A stretch of DNA of 64,000 nt from Cladopsammia gracilis (GCA_022457155.1 JAJGOT010000922.1:85507-149506); one strand, 5' to 3'; positions 27,532-37,600 are shown, counted from the first letter of the stretch. Notes: generated from the sequence alone by a model not told the origin. A program made the numbers and translations.

Positions 27532-28751
27532 TAAGATTTTACCCATTTATTATACATTTTTTCATGTAATTTTTTATCAATAGCTTCTATTCTTAATAAT
27601 TCATCATTGATTTGTGAAATATCATTTCTTATAACTGGTGAATTATTCCCAGCAGCTATTGAACCAATTAATACCTTTAATCTATCTGTTAATTCTTTTG
27701 GATCTTGATAATAAGTAATACTTGATCCGACCATTTTAGATTTTCCTGATGATTTATGAGGTGGCATATTACTTAACATATTTAAATCATTAAAGATTTT
27801 TACTGCATTCATTGAATATTTTGTTTTAGGATTGTATCTCTTTGTTAATAGGCTTATAAGAGATTTATCAGCATCTGCTTCATAGATTAATTTACCTCCA
27901 CGATAAGCATTCAGTTTTAAATTTTTCATTAAGTTTGGTAAATCAATCATTAATCCACCATATTGATTATTTTGAATTTTATAAGCATTTCTTCTTGGTT
28001 GTTTATATCTTCTTTTTCCTAAACCTTGACCTTTTATTCCACGACTTATTGCAATTCCTATCAATCTTTCCTTAAAAATATTTAAAGTATTAAACTTTTT
28101 TATTTTTTCTAAAGTTTCTGGTTTAGGATTTTTTGCTTTGGGTTCAGCTTTTTTAATACCTTTTTCATCTGTTGAAATATCAACATTATTTAGTGTTTCT
28201 TTTATTTCTTTAATTGAATTACCGACATCTTCAATTTGATTACTAATATCTTCAGCATCTTTATAAAATGATGGTAATTCATAACCATATTCAGCTAATA
28301 TATCAATTGAATCTTTATTATTTAAAAATTTATCCAAATCATATTTTTCTATTGTTGATTTTGAAGGTTTTTCTGGTATTTTTGGTTTTTCTGATGTTGA
28401 AGGTTTTTCTTCATCTTCTGGTTGTATTTGTGGTAATTCTTGATTTAATGTATAAATATCTTGTATACCCTCTTTTATAGCTTTTTGATTTTGCATCATC
28501 TGTCCAGTCAAAGCAAGTTGATTTTCTTTCAACTGTTCAATCATTTTATCCTGTTTTTCATCTGTCTTCTTCTGTTGTTCAACAATAGTTTCTTTTAATG
28601 GTTCTCTTAATGTTTTAAAATATTCACTCATAACAACATCACGGATTTTACCTTGATCTTTCACTTCATTTTTAGCTGCAGTAACAGCTTTAGCTATTTT
28701 ATATCCTTTATATTCTGAATCTGCATACTTTTTGATATTTTCTAAATTCAT
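27531..28751 (-). CDS. Coiled-coil protein of unknown function (conserved Polinton-type ORF)
   Basis: 406 residues. The first 110 are predicted helical/coiled coil (ETIVEQQKKTDEKQDKMIEQ). A P-E-K-P-S rich linker follows (about 112-135), then another helical stretch. A C-terminal domain begins after GLGKRRYKQPRRNAYK with QYGGLMIDLPNLM, AYRGGKLIYE and SLISLLTKRYNPKTKYS. This C-terminal pattern looks familiar from other Polinton-derived animal proteins, but I know no function. It is the only late gene on this strand, facing the capsid gene. Scaffold, packaging or virion roles are possible. Confidence 0.7.
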   Translation of the reverse strand: MNLENIKKYADSEYKGYKIAKAVTAAKNEVKDQGKIRDVVMSEYFKTLREPLKETIVEQQKKTDEKQDKMIEQLKENQLALTGQMMQNQKAIKEGIQDIYTLNQELPQIQPEDEEKPSTSEKPKIPEKPSKSTIEKYDLDKFLNNKDSIDILAEYGYELPSFYKDAEDISNQIEDVGNSIKEIKETLNNVDISTDEKGIKKAEPKAKNPKPETLEKIKKFNTLNIFKERLIGIAISRGIKGQGLGKRRYKQPRRNAYKIQNNQYGGLMIDLPNLMKNLKLNAYRGGKLIYEADADKSLISLLTKRYNPKTKYSMNAVKIFNDLNMLSNMPPHKSSGKSKMVGSSITYYQDPKELTDRLKVLIGSIAAGNNSPVIRNDISQINDELLRIEAIDKKLHEKMYNKWVKS

Positions 28752-28831
28752 TTTATTATAAGATTATATAATTATTTATAAAAATAACATTTAATTTTAT
28801 TTCAATTATCTAGCATTATAATAAAAAAAGT
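28752..28831. promoter_or_regulatory. Divergent promoter region upstream of the ATPase
   Basis: 80 bp separate two divergent starts. TATATAATCTTATAATAAA reads toward the reverse gene and ATTATAATAAAAAAAG toward the ATPase. Confidence 0.45.
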
Positions 28832-29458
28832 ATGAAAATCCCAAATTACGATTCGAATCAAAAAATAAAGTCTAAAAAACTATGTGATTTCTTAGATGAA
28901 GATTATAGAATGCTTATTGCTGGTCAAACCCGTTGTGGAAAAACAAACACTCTAATGCATATGATAAGATCCCCATTAGTTTACTATGATAAAATTTATT
29001 ATTATGGTCCTAATCATAATCAAGAAAAATTACAAGATCTTAAAAAAATAATGTCTAAAATTAGTGAAAAAGTTGGATATGATGTTTTAGAATTTCCAGA
29101 AGATATAATGGAAACAACAGAATATCCAGAAGATAATAGAAAAATTGTTGTATTTGACGATCTTGTTAATGCTACAGATGGAATTCAGAAAAAAATAGCA
29201 AATCATTATACTGATGGAAGACATCATGGTATCAGTCCTATTTATCTAAGTCAGAGTTATTATGATGTACCCTCAAAATTAAGATTAAATTGTTCTCATA
29301 TGATATTATATCCACCTGTGAGTAAAAATCATTTGAATCTTATTGCAAAAGAAAATTTGATTGATCCAAATCTTTTTAATAAACTTAGACCTTATGAATT
29401 CTTGTTTTTAGATAAAGAACAAAAATCAGTTACTAAGAATTTTGATGAAAAAATATAA
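28832..29458 (+). CDS. Genome-packaging ATPase (FtsK/HerA type)
   Basis: 208 residues. Walker A is G31QTRCGKT38 and Walker B is KIVVFDD (D109-D110). YLSQSYYDVP after it corresponds to the sensor region, and the N-terminal leader is short, as in Polinton, adintovirus and virophage A32-like packaging ATPases. It would pump element DNA into preformed capsids. Its stop overlaps the region just upstream of the fibre gene by a few bases, suggesting compact late transcription. Confidence 0.9.
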   Translation: MKIPNYDSNQKIKSKKLCDFLDEDYRMLIAGQTRCGKTNTLMHMIRSPLVYYDKIYYYGPNHNQEKLQDLKKIMSKISEKVGYDVLEFPEDIMETTEYPEDNRKIVVFDDLVNATDGIQKKIANHYTDGRHHGISPIYLSQSYYDVPSKLRLNCSHMILYPPVSKNHLNLIAKENLIDPNLFNKLRPYEFLFLDKEQKSVTKNFDEKI

Positions 29459-29471
29459 TTATAAAATAAAA

Positions 29472-31826
29472 ATGGGAATATTCAATAATATCAATCAATA
29501 CACTAATATTGATATCAATGAATATATTAGACAGATTAGTCAAGAAATACATGCAAGTACAGGAATGAAATTGGATGCTAACAATAATTATGATATTGAA
29601 CAAAAACGATTAGTAAATGTTGGAGAAGGTGTAAATTCTTCTGATGCTATAACTAAACATCAGTTTGAAACTGGGTTAGCAACAAAACCAAATCCTACTG
29701 ATGTTATTCTTGTTAGTGGCACAAATCATATGACTGGTCATCTTGATTTAGGAGGAAATAATATAATTCGTCCTGGAGGAATTGAAATGAATCGAAAATT
29801 AATTACAAATTTGGATACAGATGAGAATGATGATTTAGCAGCTGTAAATATGATTACTTTGAAGAAATATCATCCTAATGTACCTGCACATACTCATGAA
29901 GTTACTAAAAATATAGATATGAAAAATCTTTTTAATGTTGTACAAAGTAAACCTCAAAATTATAACTATTTAGATAAAAATCAAAATAGTTTAATTTCTT
30001 ATAATGATGCAAATAATATATTCTTAAATCGTAAAGAAGAAAATCCAATGGAAGATCATCTAAATATGAATTATCATGCAATAACTAATGTACAAGCAGC
30101 TGGAGAAAATGATGCTTTTCCTTTGAATTATGGGAAAAGTATTTTTTTAACATTAAATGGAGGTAGATATTATGATGCAAAAAATACAAGAATAATAAAT
30201 ATAACAACTCCAAGAGGTGATAAAGATGTAGCTAATAAAGAATATGTTGATGGAAGAATAAGAGGTATTCCTCATACACAAAATATAACTACAGATATTG
30301 ATTTGAAAGAACTTTATAATGTTATACAAAGTAAGCAACAAAGTTATAGTTATTTAACACAAAATTATAACCATGTAGTTTCTTATAATGATGTGAAGAA
30401 TATTTTCTTATCACGTAAAGAAGTCTCTCCAATGGAAGCTGATATAGATATCAATAATCATAGAATATTTAATTTATCAACATTACCCAAATATGATCAT
30501 GAAGTAACTAATAAAGAATATGTGGATACTAAATTAAATAATCCTGCAGATAAAGATCTAAATATGAATAATAAAAAGATTACTAATTTAGCAATTCCTA
30601 CATATTATAAACATGCAGCTAATAAACAATATGTAGATCAAGAAACTGTAAAAATAAATAATCAAATACATCAATTAGATCTTCATAAATTAAGTAATCC
30701 TACAAATATTGATCTAAATATGAATAATAAAAAGATTACTAATTTAGCAACTCCAGATTCAAGTGAAAAAAATTCTGCAGTAAATGTTTCATATTTAGAA
30801 AATTATGTAAATAAATCTCATATCTCAGCATCCTCTCATCCAAAAGATGAATTCAGATATTTAATGGAAGATGTTAATGAAAGTTCATCAGAAAGTAATA
30901 TTACTGTAACTGGATTTACTAATTTAGATAAAAGTCCACATATTTTTAACAAAAAAGTTTATGATATGCTTCTTGACATTAATTTTGATTATAAATATAT
31001 TTCCAGATTAGGTTTTAATATGTATAAATTACCAGAAGGAGAATATACAATTTGCATTGAATTTATTCCTCCAACAATGGATAATGTTAGTGTTAATGTT
31101 GTTTCATCAAGTTTAAATATTGGTCAACAATCAACAAAAATTTTTCAAAAAGAAGGATATACTAGATCCATTATTCATTTACATAAATATCAAATTTCCC
31201 CACCTGAATATATAATGGTTGATCTACATTGTGATGGATCAAAATCATCACCTATAGTAAAAGCACCTGCTTATTTGATTATTTATGGTGTAAAAAATTA
31301 TGTTAATGATGTTGAGTCAAGTGTTTATGATTCTCCTTTTATTTTTGAAAATCAGAAAATGGTGATGGAAACAGATATTAATATGAATAATCATGATATT
31401 AGTATTAAAAATCCAACAAAAGACGATCAACCTGTTAGTTTAGCTTTTTTGAAATCATTAAGATCTTATTTTTTTATAACTGCTTATTTTGATAAATCAA
31501 AATCAAATAACCATCTATTTTTCAATTCAATATCAACTTCTTTATATATACCATTCAATTGTAAATTGGAATCAATAGATTGTTTCTTTACTGAATTACA
31601 TATTTCAAGTCGATATTTTTATATAACATTGAAAGTATCTGATAGTAGAAATACAAAAAGTTTATCTTCAATTAATGGAAATGATCATCAATATTTTAGA
31701 AATATCAATTTTCCATTAACTCGAACAAGTCATTTTTGGATTGCGATTAATAAAAGGGGAACTGATCAAATTGTAAATGTTAACCAAATTACATTTACTC
31801 TTGTATTCAGTAAAAGTTTATTATAA
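29472..31826 (+). CDS. Fibre-like repetitive virion protein
   Basis: 784 residues. I start at the ATG in TATAAAATAAAAATG; an upstream in-frame ATG overlaps the ATPase end. About seven units of the type D-x-N-M-N-N-x-x-I-x-N-L-x-x-P-x(6)-A-x-N-K-x-Y-V-D run through residues 80-450 and again near 655. This matches phage tail-fibre or collar repeats that form trimeric beta structures. Two long copies (about 145-185 and 275-315) share NxxxLFNVVQSK ... ISYND-NIFL-RKE. The last 180 residues, free of repeats and beta-rich, could be a receptor-binding knob. No signal peptide. The role is inferred. Confidence 0.65.
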   Translation: MGIFNNINQYTNIDINEYIRQISQEIHASTGMKLDANNNYDIEQKRLVNVGEGVNSSDAITKHQFETGLATKPNPTDVILVSGTNHMTGHLDLGGNNIIRPGGIEMNRKLITNLDTDENDDLAAVNMITLKKYHPNVPAHTHEVTKNIDMKNLFNVVQSKPQNYNYLDKNQNSLISYNDANNIFLNRKEENPMEDHLNMNYHAITNVQAAGENDAFPLNYGKSIFLTLNGGRYYDAKNTRIINITTPRGDKDVANKEYVDGRIRGIPHTQNITTDIDLKELYNVIQSKQQSYSYLTQNYNHVVSYNDVKNIFLSRKEVSPMEADIDINNHRIFNLSTLPKYDHEVTNKEYVDTKLNNPADKDLNMNNKKITNLAIPTYYKHAANKQYVDQETVKINNQIHQLDLHKLSNPTNIDLNMNNKKITNLATPDSSEKNSAVNVSYLENYVNKSHISASSHPKDEFRYLMEDVNESSSESNITVTGFTNLDKSPHIFNKKVYDMLLDINFDYKYISRLGFNMYKLPEGEYTICIEFIPPTMDNVSVNVVSSSLNIGQQSTKIFQKEGYTRSIIHLHKYQISPPEYIMVDLHCDGSKSSPIVKAPAYLIIYGVKNYVNDVESSVYDSPFIFENQKMVMETDINMNNHDISIKNPTKDDQPVSLAFLKSLRSYFFITAYFDKSKSNNHLFFNSISTSLYIPFNCKLESIDCFFTELHISSRYFYITLKVSDSRNTKSLSSINGNDHQYFRNINFPLTRTSHFWIAINKRGTDQIVNVNQITFTLVFSKSLL

Positions 31827-31840
31827 ATATTATAAATAAA

Positions 31841-32359
31841 ATGCCAATCACAAGAATAAAATCATTAAGACACAAAGAACAAAAAGATATATTTGAATTC
31901 AATCATATTTCTTCAACTTTAGATCCTGAGAAAATCCAACAATTAAAGGATTTATACTCTTTTTATCATAAAAAAACATGGATATATAAAAACAGTCAAA
32001 GTAAATATAAAAAAATAAATTATATTATGAATATTTCGTCTGTGTTACTAGCTTCAGTTGGTGTAATAACAGGTGGAATAACCTTAAACCCTATTATTTT
32101 AAGTGTTTTAACTGGAGCTGGAATAATATTAAAAACATATCATGAAATGAAAAATTACAAAGGAAAATTAGATATGGTTAAATTTGGATTTACAACTTAT
32201 GAAAAAGTGTTGACTAATTTACGAACAGCAATGAGAGGTGGTGAATTCGATTATCAGAAATTTATATCTGATATGAAACTTTTAGATCAAGAAATGATAG
32301 AATTAACACCTACTTCATCGAAGATTGAAAAGAAATACATTAAAAAGTTTAAGACGTAA
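31841..32359 (+). CDS. Small membrane protein with two hydrophobic segments
   Basis: 172 residues. The N-terminal half is charged and helical (DPEKIQQLKDLYSFYHKKTW). Residues about 64-98 form two hydrophobic stretches, ISSVLLASVGVITGG and NPIILSVLTGAGIILK, a hairpin-type membrane anchor. The rest is cytoplasm-like. It is the last gene before the right terminal region. Similar hairpin proteins are often last in cnidarian Polintons as I recall them; membrane disruption or envelope interaction is a guess. Confidence 0.65.
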   Translation: MPITRIKSLRHKEQKDIFEFNHISSTLDPEKIQQLKDLYSFYHKKTWIYKNSQSKYKKINYIMNISSVLLASVGVITGGITLNPIILSVLTGAGIILKTYHEMKNYKGKLDMVKFGFTTYEKVLTNLRTAMRGGEFDYQKFISDMKLLDQEMIELTPTSSKIEKKYIKKFKT

Positions 32360-32926
32360 GAAATTAAATAAATCCAGGCTTGTTTGTAAATCACGCTGTT
32401 ATTTTAATTACATCCTTTCAAAAACAAAGCAGGTGTTAAACCAAGCATAAATTCTATTTATCATGCAAATCACAAAGTCACAGTCTCACACATTTCGTAT
32501 AAATTACAAAGTCAGACAGAATATAATTCTCTTCCGAAAATGAAAAGATTCAAAGATCTAAAGAATTTTTTTTACAAATCATTTACGTCTTCTTCACTCG
32601 ACCAACTCATTGAAAGAATGAATACTATTTCAAAAGCAATGGAATATGAAGAAACCTTACCTAATTGAAGGATTTACACGGCGACATAATACAAGAATCA
32701 ACCATCTATTCATCTATCCATATAACTTGATAGTTCACTGGATAAAGCATTACACAGGTATCACAAAGTCATGGATTCGAATCCAGTTCAAGCCTGAATT
32801 TTATTCAGGTAGCTTTTTCAACCGTGAGGAACACAAATCTCTCTCGTATTTACAAGAAGATTCAACTGAAATTCAGGTAATTAAATAATAAGAAACCTTA
32901 GTTACACTCTAAAATCACGTGATTAC
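32360..32926 (+). other. Terminal non-conserved region with two doubtful small frames
   Basis: Base composition is visibly less AT-rich than the rest of the element and lacks the usual start motifs. Two overlapping forward frames exist: 42 codons (32540-32668) and 80 codons (32646-32888). Neither is recognised. They are not joined by an obvious slippery site. CACAAAGTCA occurs three times in variants. It may be captured host DNA or a decayed gene. Confidence 0.4.
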
Positions 32927-33047
32927 TATTAACCAATCAAAATTGACACATTTTCCGTACACAAATGTGTGCTTCATGTGTGTATTTCTTACACATTTGT
33001 GTAACACATTTGTGTACGGAAAATGTGTCAATTTTGATTGGTTAATA
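32927..33047. repeat. Perfect palindrome with 44-bp arms at the right inner border
   Basis: TATTAACCAATCAAAATTGA and on through ACACATTTTCCGTACACAAATGTGT is answered by its exact complement after a 33-nt spacer that itself contains extra ACACATTTGTGTA units. It ends where the right terminal repeat begins. The left side has no counterpart. It could be a nested MITE or a replication/packaging structure. Confidence 0.8.
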
Positions 33048-33753
33048 AAAGCCCCATTTAGTAGTTAGGAAAATACATTCTCTAGGGCACCTCCCAAGGT
33101 ACTATTTCCACATATTTTTTTAATAATTCCCGATATCCATTTTTTTAAAAATTCCCAAAGTACATTTTTCTATCATTTTCTTGCGAATCCCGCGAGCGAG
33201 CCCGAAGGGCGAGTGAGCTCATACCTTTTTGAAATTTAAAGCAATTCAAGAATTTATTATATTTTCTGTAATTTTTTTAAGTTATTGAATTTTTTCAATT
33301 TCTTCGATTACTTCAATTTAAAAAACCTTTATTCCCGTTTGATTTATAGACTAAACACAATAAGGATATTAATTATATTTTATACGGAAATAAATTTTAA
33401 GTATTAAGTAAAGCCGTTTATTTAAGAATATTTTTATTAGATTTTTTTTTGATTCTCTTAAATAAATAGAAAAACAACGATATAAACAAGAGTTACCGTA
33501 TAAATTTTAATTATTTCCCTTTAAAAAAACTTTTTTTTCCATAAGAAATATTCCAATAATACAAAAAATTACAGTAATTAATTAGGTCTTGATTTCCCTT
33601 TAAAATCAAAAAGCTATGACAGGGATTCGCAAGAAAATGATAGAAAAATGTACTTTGGGAATTTTTAAAAAAATGGATATCGGGAATTATTAAAAAAATA
33701 TGTGGAAATAGTACCTTGGGAGGTGCCCTAGAGAATGTATTTTCCTAACTACT
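33047..33753 (-). repeat. Right inverted terminal repeat
   Basis: Reverse complement of the left repeat including its internal inverted arm: outer arm 33622-33753, inner arm 33060-33191, each 132 nt. Only scattered differences from the left copy are seen, for example TTTTCCTAT versus TTTTTCTAT in the outer arm. Confidence 0.95.
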
Positions 33754-33759
33754 ATTAAC
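33754..33759. repeat. Right target-site duplication ATTAAC
   Basis: Identical to 14117-14122; the host exon resumes with AACTTCAAG immediately after. Confidence 0.95.
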
Positions 33760-34152
33760 AACTTCAAGCAAGTAGATCCCAACTCTGACGACCAGTTGAC
33801 ATTTGCGAAGTTCATTTACTATGTGAGTGGTATTGGTTTTAATCGGGATCGTCACTGGACATCCTATGTTAAACTTTGCCACCCGTGTGACATACAGTAC
33901 GACTTTATCGGCCATTTTGACGACATGCCAGATGAAGCTCCTTACATCCTACGACAAACAGGAATGGATCGAGTGGCGACTTTTCCCGATTTTATTACCC
34001 ATAACACCACTGATAAATTACTTCATAAATATGCTGAGATTCCCAAAGAGAAGATTGTTGAGCTGGCAAAGGCTTTTGAAAACGACTTTGAAATGTTCAA
34101 TTATAAATTTCCTGGCCCTCTCTCTGATCTTATGGGCGATTACTTAAATTGA
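33760..34152 (+). pseudogene. Carbohydrate sulfotransferase last exon, 3' part
   Basis: Continues the exon broken at 14122 in the same phase and runs open to a TGA. It encodes the rest of the Sulfotransfer_2 domain: FAKFIYYVSGIGF, HPCDIQYDFIGHFDDMPDEA, then a C-terminus ending SDLMGDYLN. It is nearly identical to 61507-61900. No stop or frameshift other than the Polinton is seen, so inactivation of this gene copy looks recent. Confidence 0.88.
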
Positions 34153-34984
34153 GAATTCGGTATATAGGAGCTAAAGACCTGGAACAGCAAATTCCTTTTG
34201 ACAAAAATTGTTGCATTCGAAGCTTCGTAAAGCAGATACTCTTGGGAAATGAGTAGATATCATTCTTGTCCGCAGAGCCCTCGTTTCGTTTGGTCAGCAT
34301 GGCGCAATTTAAAAAAAACGTGGAGCTCTGAGGACGCGAATAATCAACTGCAGTCAAATATCTGCGTACGCGTCAAACCTGTTTTCAGTTGTCACACGTA
34401 AACAAATGTACACGGCGCCGATCAGTCTCAACATACTTCGCCTTAAAAATGCTTAAAACGTTTTTAGCAAATCGTAAAATGATTTACTGTAAACTCGCAA
34501 ACTCAGGAAAAGTTGCAACAGTTGCTGTTATTATTCGGATATATGATGATCTACTGTTAGTATTTGTCAATTAAGATTGGGCGAGGTCCTAAGGTTACTT
34601 CGTAGTTTCCACCATGTGAGTGGTCCCTGGTTCCTTAAAGAGTGCTTTCCATAACGAACAGTTGAAAAAACGTGGTATCTCGAAGTCACTGTTCCGTAGA
34701 GAGTCGTTAACCCTATTTTGTCTGGGCTTGTTTGGAGTTGCCTGCGGAGGGGATATTGTGTCCCCTTCCAAACTTCAAGACTATGACAATGACACTCGGA
34801 GGGTATATGGTACGTCCAAAGTTGTTTCCTTTGCAGTCTGCAAAATGGAACAAAGATGTCATATGACGTAGGAATTGCGTCATTGGTTCTGATAGCGCCA
34901 TCTTGGATTTCTGTATCGCTACAAAAACTTAACAAAACCGTTCAAATTGACTCAAAAGTGCTCAAAACAAATTAACTAGTAGGT
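34153..34984. repeat. Downstream part of block P1
   Basis: Colinear with 62345 to about 63560 (GACCTGGAACAGCAAAT, TTGCATTCGAAGCT, GTAGATATCATTCTTG and further). I see no gene. The P2 copy has in addition a LINE end inserted at about 62977-63363. Confidence 0.75.
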
Positions 34985-36015
34985 TTACGTATTTCTTTCC
35001 TTCTGGAACTTTTTTCGTGCATGACACTGGGTTGTTGCAATGGTTTGCTTTGAATTTATACACGGAAACTTTTTGCGGCCGGCCGACTGATAATAAAGAC
35101 TGCGCATGCTCACATTTTGACAGCGGATAAGGGTGGAGAATGATTCAGATCCTTTATATTGTAAGTAGTGCTGCACATAAGAACTACCGTAAACTTCATT
35201 GTTCTGCGGCATTTGCTCTTTCTTTGGTTTCAAGAATAGAGGAGGGACTGATGGTTTATAATCATATTTCAGTATAAAAATAAAGAAAATCCTTCTTTTT
35301 AATTTCATGAAGTTCCCCAAATAAAATGTATTTTAAAAATTGTATATTGTGCGATTGGGTCTCAAATTACTTAAAACATTATAAAAATTAAACAAAATGC
35401 ACCTTGAAACTTAACTTTTTAGCGGTTTTTGAGTCTAGGCCAATGAGATCACTGGTTGTAACAATAAAAAAAGTTGACATTCCATCGTGCATTAATTGCC
35501 GTTCAGCACCTTCCTTCTTATGCGGATCATTACTTAACCCTTTAAGCCCTAATCAAAATTTAAATTCTCATTTCTTGTCCCTATACATTTCCTATAGAAG
35601 TAGTGGGGAGAAATTGTTTGGATATCAAGAGAATTCATCTTGTGTGATCACTTCCTTAATTCTCCTGACCTTTTTTATTGATAAGGCATTGATATTACGA
35701 GGAGAAATTTGATGCTGATCACTCTTAGGGCTTCAAGGGTTAATAGTACTATTACTAATGCAGCGCCGGTGTTTGGTTGACTGTCCGAAAGTAAAATGAA
35801 ATATCTTTGTTCAACCACTCTCGTAAGCAAGTATACCGGCTGGGTATACCCAGCTTTCGGCACAAGGCTTTCTGTGATCGTTTGGGTACCAGCGTTAGTA
35901 CGATAGGTTGATGGTTTCCATAGGTAACCAAAAAGATCCCAGAAATCTCAGCGCCAAAAGCTGGTCCTCAGTCTCCCCACAGTTTCTGAAGAAGCGAATG
36001 TAAAGGTACCATGAA

Positions 36016-36164
36016 TATGACAATCACATGACTTTTGGAGGGCATATAGTTTATTTGTGGCCCGAGTGGCATCATTTGCGCCCGAGCGGAGCAAGGGTGC
36101 AAATGATGCTACGAGGGACACAAATAAACTATATGCCCGACAAAAGTCATGTGATTATCATAAT
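36016..36164. repeat. Hairpin MITE truncating the KIAA1958-like gene (Q1)
   Basis: TATGACAATCACATGACTTT at the left is complementary to the right end, continuing through GGGCATATAGTTTATTTGTG. It lies directly at the 3' end of the reverse gene fragment and supplies its last codons. The Q2 copy is at about 41038-41186. Confidence 0.75.
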
Positions 36165-36833
36165 TATCAATGCACAAGGCCAAATCGCTTCAGTGTCATC
36201 AGTTTTTATTTCAAATGACTGTTTTGTAAGCTCCCGCCATCCCTCTCTGCCGCGGCGTGCAAAATGAAAACACAACGAAAACCAAATAAACTCAACTAGT
36301 TTCTCCGCATCTTTCCAAACGCCGTCCGTGTTCTGCCCTTCCATGAAGTATCGATTCAATTTCTGCATGTCTCCTGACTGAATGGATGATTTGTGTTTTG
36401 GTTTCGCATTGTTTTCTTTTGTAAATAGCTTGGCCTTCGCTTCAAACATTTTGTTGGCAGACATGAATTCGCTGTCTTGCAAAATGTTTATAATTATATA
36501 AATGCTTCGGCTGAGTGGAGCACTGGTTAGATGGCGATGAATGGCCGCTCTAATTACAGTCAATGCACTTGGAGTTAATGCTTGGCTTTTCTCTGTTTTC
36601 ACTTCAGCGAAGAACTTTCGCAGAATTTCACTCAAGTCCGTTGCATCTTATACTGTTTTGAGATCCACTGTAATTTTTTTTTTCTCACACCATTTCTCGA
36701 ACTTTTTTACTCCCCACTCAGTTGCTCTCTTGGTGTTTTTCGCTTGAGCTTTTTGCTCAATTTCATCCAACTGCTCGTTGTCTAAGTCCGAGTTTTGACT
36801 AGAAAAAAGCTGAAAATTTGGGAGTTCTTCCAT
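36147..36833 (-). pseudogene. KIAA1958/Crypton-type tyrosine-recombinase-like gene, truncated (Q1)
   Basis: From an ATG at 36833: NTKRATEWGVKKFEKWCEKK (an N-terminal core-binding helix region), then, after an in-frame TAA at about 36648, LSEILRKFFAEVKTEKSQALTPSALTVIRAAIHRHL and FARRGREGWRELTKQSFEIKTDDTEA. This is the DUF3504/KIAA1958 pattern derived from Crypton transposases; RRGREGWR includes the first catalytic Arg region. The C-terminal catalytic part is lost to the hairpin element. The stop codon is shared with Q2, so it predates the tandem duplication. Confidence 0.75.
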
Positions 36834-37313
36834 TTTAAAACTATAAAATCTCCAAACGGCAAACGTTCACTACGCAAGTTGTTTGCACCCGAACGAGCCT
36901 GAATGGTTTTCCCGCGTCAATAAACGTAACCTGATTGGTTAATATTCATCGGATGATGAACCGTGAACCAATCAGAAACAGGGCCGTAAATACGTTTGCA
37001 GCCCCTCGTATTCAATATCGCCCGCCACTCACGCGTGTTTTCTCGAAGGCAGTTTCTTATTTGGCCGCGTATATTGATAATAATGTTAAGCAACTCAGCA
37101 AAAATTCCACATATCAGCAATCAGATAATTAAATCCGTAGTAATATTTACTGCATACTGGTTTATTTCAAAATTATCAACGCAACAGATCGTGGGTAATT
37201 AAGATACGTGTAGTAGAAATTAAAGGAATTAACGCCCCCGAAACTTGCAAATAATTGTTAGTTTTGTTAGTTTAAGGAAACCTCGCATGCAATAGTATAC
37301 TTACCAATGGAAA

Positions 37314-37600
37314 ATGTACAGGAAGTTGCGGAATAATATAAATCATGAAGAAAAGAGTCTTAAATCGAAGTATTTCTGTCGAATGATTGAAGACACAAAG
37401 GGTGATTGCAGCGAAATGTGGCGGGCAATGAAACAAGTGCTTCCCGATGCTAAAAAATCGACTATATTTTCTATCTTTGAAAATGGAAAGTGGCACACTG
37501 AAAACCTATCTGTCGCTGAGACCATGAACCAGTACTTTGTGTCTGTTGGTAAAGCATTGGCAAAATCATTTCGAAACATTCAGGAACGAGGCTGGGACTG
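37314..37600 (+). mobile_element. LINE (non-LTR) fragment between endonuclease and RT (Q1)
   Basis: A frame reading KLRNNINHEEKSLKSKYFC, MIEDTKGDCSEMWRAMKQVL, then NQYFVSVGKALAKSF is the linker that precedes reverse transcriptase in many animal LINEs. Both flanking domains are missing. It ends in unrelated sequence and a G-run. The second copy is at 42270-42560. Confidence 0.65.

Larger units (their letters stand above)
14123..33753. mobile_element. Complete Polinton/Maverick (polintovirus-like) element, 19.6 kb
   Basis: Bounded by inverted terminal repeats starting 5'-AG and ending CT-3' with a 6-bp target duplication. It carries the defining Polinton set: protein-primed PolB, retroviral-type integrase with chromodomain, FtsK/HerA-type ATPase, adenain-like protease, penton-like and double-jelly-roll capsid proteins. 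It also has zinc-ribbon/PLA2, fibre-like, membrane, VLTF3-like and SSB-like proteins. Size is typical of the group (15-20 kb or more). Genes lie in blocks: + (14935-21680), - (21757-23530), + (23600-27481), - (27531-28751), + (28832-32359). Close similarity of the two terminal repeats and the otherwise open host exon suggest a recent insertion. Confidence 0.97.

Noticed and set aside
32770..32800. tRNA-like T-arm (GGATTCGAATCC)
   Set aside because: Only a 12-bp palindrome; no acceptor, D or anticodon arms can be drawn around it.
14123..33753. Virophage or giant-virus fragment
   Set aside because: Chromodomain integrase, 6-bp duplication, AG/CT ends and the PLA2 protein place it with Polintons; no genes specific to giant viruses beyond the possible VLTF3-like protein.
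34389..34935. Several 60-120-codon frames downstream of the split exon
   Set aside because: Not conserved as frames in the paralogous block (62345-63560) and without recognisable domains.
36028..36267. Small forward frame over the hairpin MITE
   Set aside because: Overlaps a palindrome and the antisense of the KIAA1958-like gene; no domain.
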